Positions 13,797 through 13,971 of a stretch of 13,971 nucleotides of DNA are shown here, one piece after another. The notes beneath the pieces were generated by a model, which saw only the letters and a list, made by a program, of their open reading frames with translations, was not told the DNA's origin and made no database searches. This stretch comes from Bacteroidota bacterium (GTDB lineage Bacteria > Bacteroidota > Bacteroidia > Bacteroidales > VadinHA17): positions 1 to 13,971 of the forward strand of contig JADFUQ010000377.1 of the NCBI GenBank assembly GCA_015222065.1, given 5' to 3'. Position numbers and translations under genes: made by a program. How positions within the stretch are numbered: the first letter of the stretch is position 1; every line of letters starts with the position of its first letter.

Positions 13797-13929
13797 GACT
13801 AACCAGCGTATGTACCCGATTGCGGCAGTGAATTACTTTTATTGAAGTTAAGTGGTAAATTGAGTTTGGTCATGTTTACAAAACCTTGTGCGAAGTTTGC
13901 CGCAACAGGTGATACGCATGTCGTTATCC
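13797..13929. repeat. attC-like imperfect inverted repeat
   Basis: The outer ends GACTAAC (13797-13803) and GTTATCC (13923-13929) partly fit the integron attC boxes RYYYAAC and GTTRRRY. Inside them GCGTAT pairs with ATACGC, and further in TTGCGGCA pairs with TGCCGCAA, with unpaired bases between, leaving an AT-rich centre of about 60 nt. The 133-bp length suits a long attC. Against it, the R boxes deviate from consensus and no integrase is in the window. An overlapping alternative stem uses GCTGGT (13718-13723) with ACCAGC (13802-13807). Confidence 0.35.
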
Positions 13930-13961
13930 ACTTTTCGACACCAAAATTATTACCTTGAGAA

Positions 13962-13971
13962 GTAAGAAGTA
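13962..13971. repeat. GTAAGAA heptamer array at window edge
   Basis: GTAAGAA followed by GTA matches the unit in the tRNA spacer at 5236-5249. It probably continues beyond the window and marks the return of host-type repeats to the right of the atypical block. Confidence 0.45.

Larger units (their letters stand above)
13582..13971. other. Structured non-coding region at the right end of the atypical block
   Basis: No gene is seen in these 390 bp. They hold an imperfect hairpin at 13645-13681, then two overlapping inverted-repeat systems at 13718-13807 and 13797-13929, and at the extreme right two host-type GTAAGAA repeat units (from 13962) that run off the window. The GC-richer conserved-looking blocks, alternating with AT-rich spacers, are unlike ordinary decayed intergenic DNA here. 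Confidence 0.55.

Overview
The window looks like chromosomal DNA of a Bacteroidota bacterium, probably an anaerobic Bacteroidales/Marinilabiliales-type lineage. Four things point there: a secreted protein with a C-terminal type IX secretion (T9SS) sorting domain; a TonB-dependent receptor with an N-terminal carboxypeptidase-regulatory-like domain; a lipoprotein with an acidic stretch after the lipobox cysteine, like Bacteroidota surface-export signals; and promoter -7 boxes of the Bacteroidota form TAnnTTTG (73-80 +, 5052-5059 +, 5013-5020 -). Most genes lack a clear Shine-Dalgarno sequence, which is also normal for this phylum. The species cannot be named from the sequence.

Layout. 130-2361 (+): a three-part corrinoid-protein reactivator (MetH-activation-like domain, [2Fe-2S] domain, RACo-type ASKHA ATPase). 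It converges on, and overlaps by 6 bp, the lysC-lysA operon (4843 to 2356, -), which encodes aspartate kinase and diaminopimelate decarboxylase, the first and last enzymes of lysine synthesis. The lysC leader holds a promoter, a 23-codon reading frame and an intrinsic terminator placed before the lysC start, so a transcription attenuator is likely. Divergent from it are two tandem tRNA-Leu genes (anticodons CAG and GAG). Next come a surface lipoprotein of uncertain function (-), a membrane acetyltransferase of the HGSNAT/NagX type (+), a small T9SS cargo protein (+), a TonB-dependent receptor (-), and a small conserved protein with a W-x-D / FGPxxAK pattern (+). The last 1.7 kb holds three small genes (DUF1579-like, four-helix membrane protein, DUF3788) and a structured 3' non-coding region.

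Two features run across the window. First, nearly every intergenic region carries a short degenerate tandem array with a 7- or 8-base period (units such as TAACCCG, AGATGAG, GTAAGAA, TGGAATAA, TTAGACTC). These reach to the exact edges of genes: one runs into the start codon at 130, one contains the stop codon at 8764, and one abuts a tRNA 5' end. Second, the block from about 12160 to 13955 differs from its surroundings. It contains no CCGG by eye, although this tetramer is frequent in the rest of the window. It lies between host-type repeat arrays and ends in an imperfect inverted repeat of about 130 bp bounded by TAAC and GTTA, resembling an integron attC site. It may be a horizontally acquired cassette.

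The genes do not form one pathway. The clear functional groups are corrinoid reactivation, the aspartate/lysine pathway, leucine tRNAs, cell-surface functions (lipoprotein, T9SS cargo, TonB receptor) and the putative acquired cassette.
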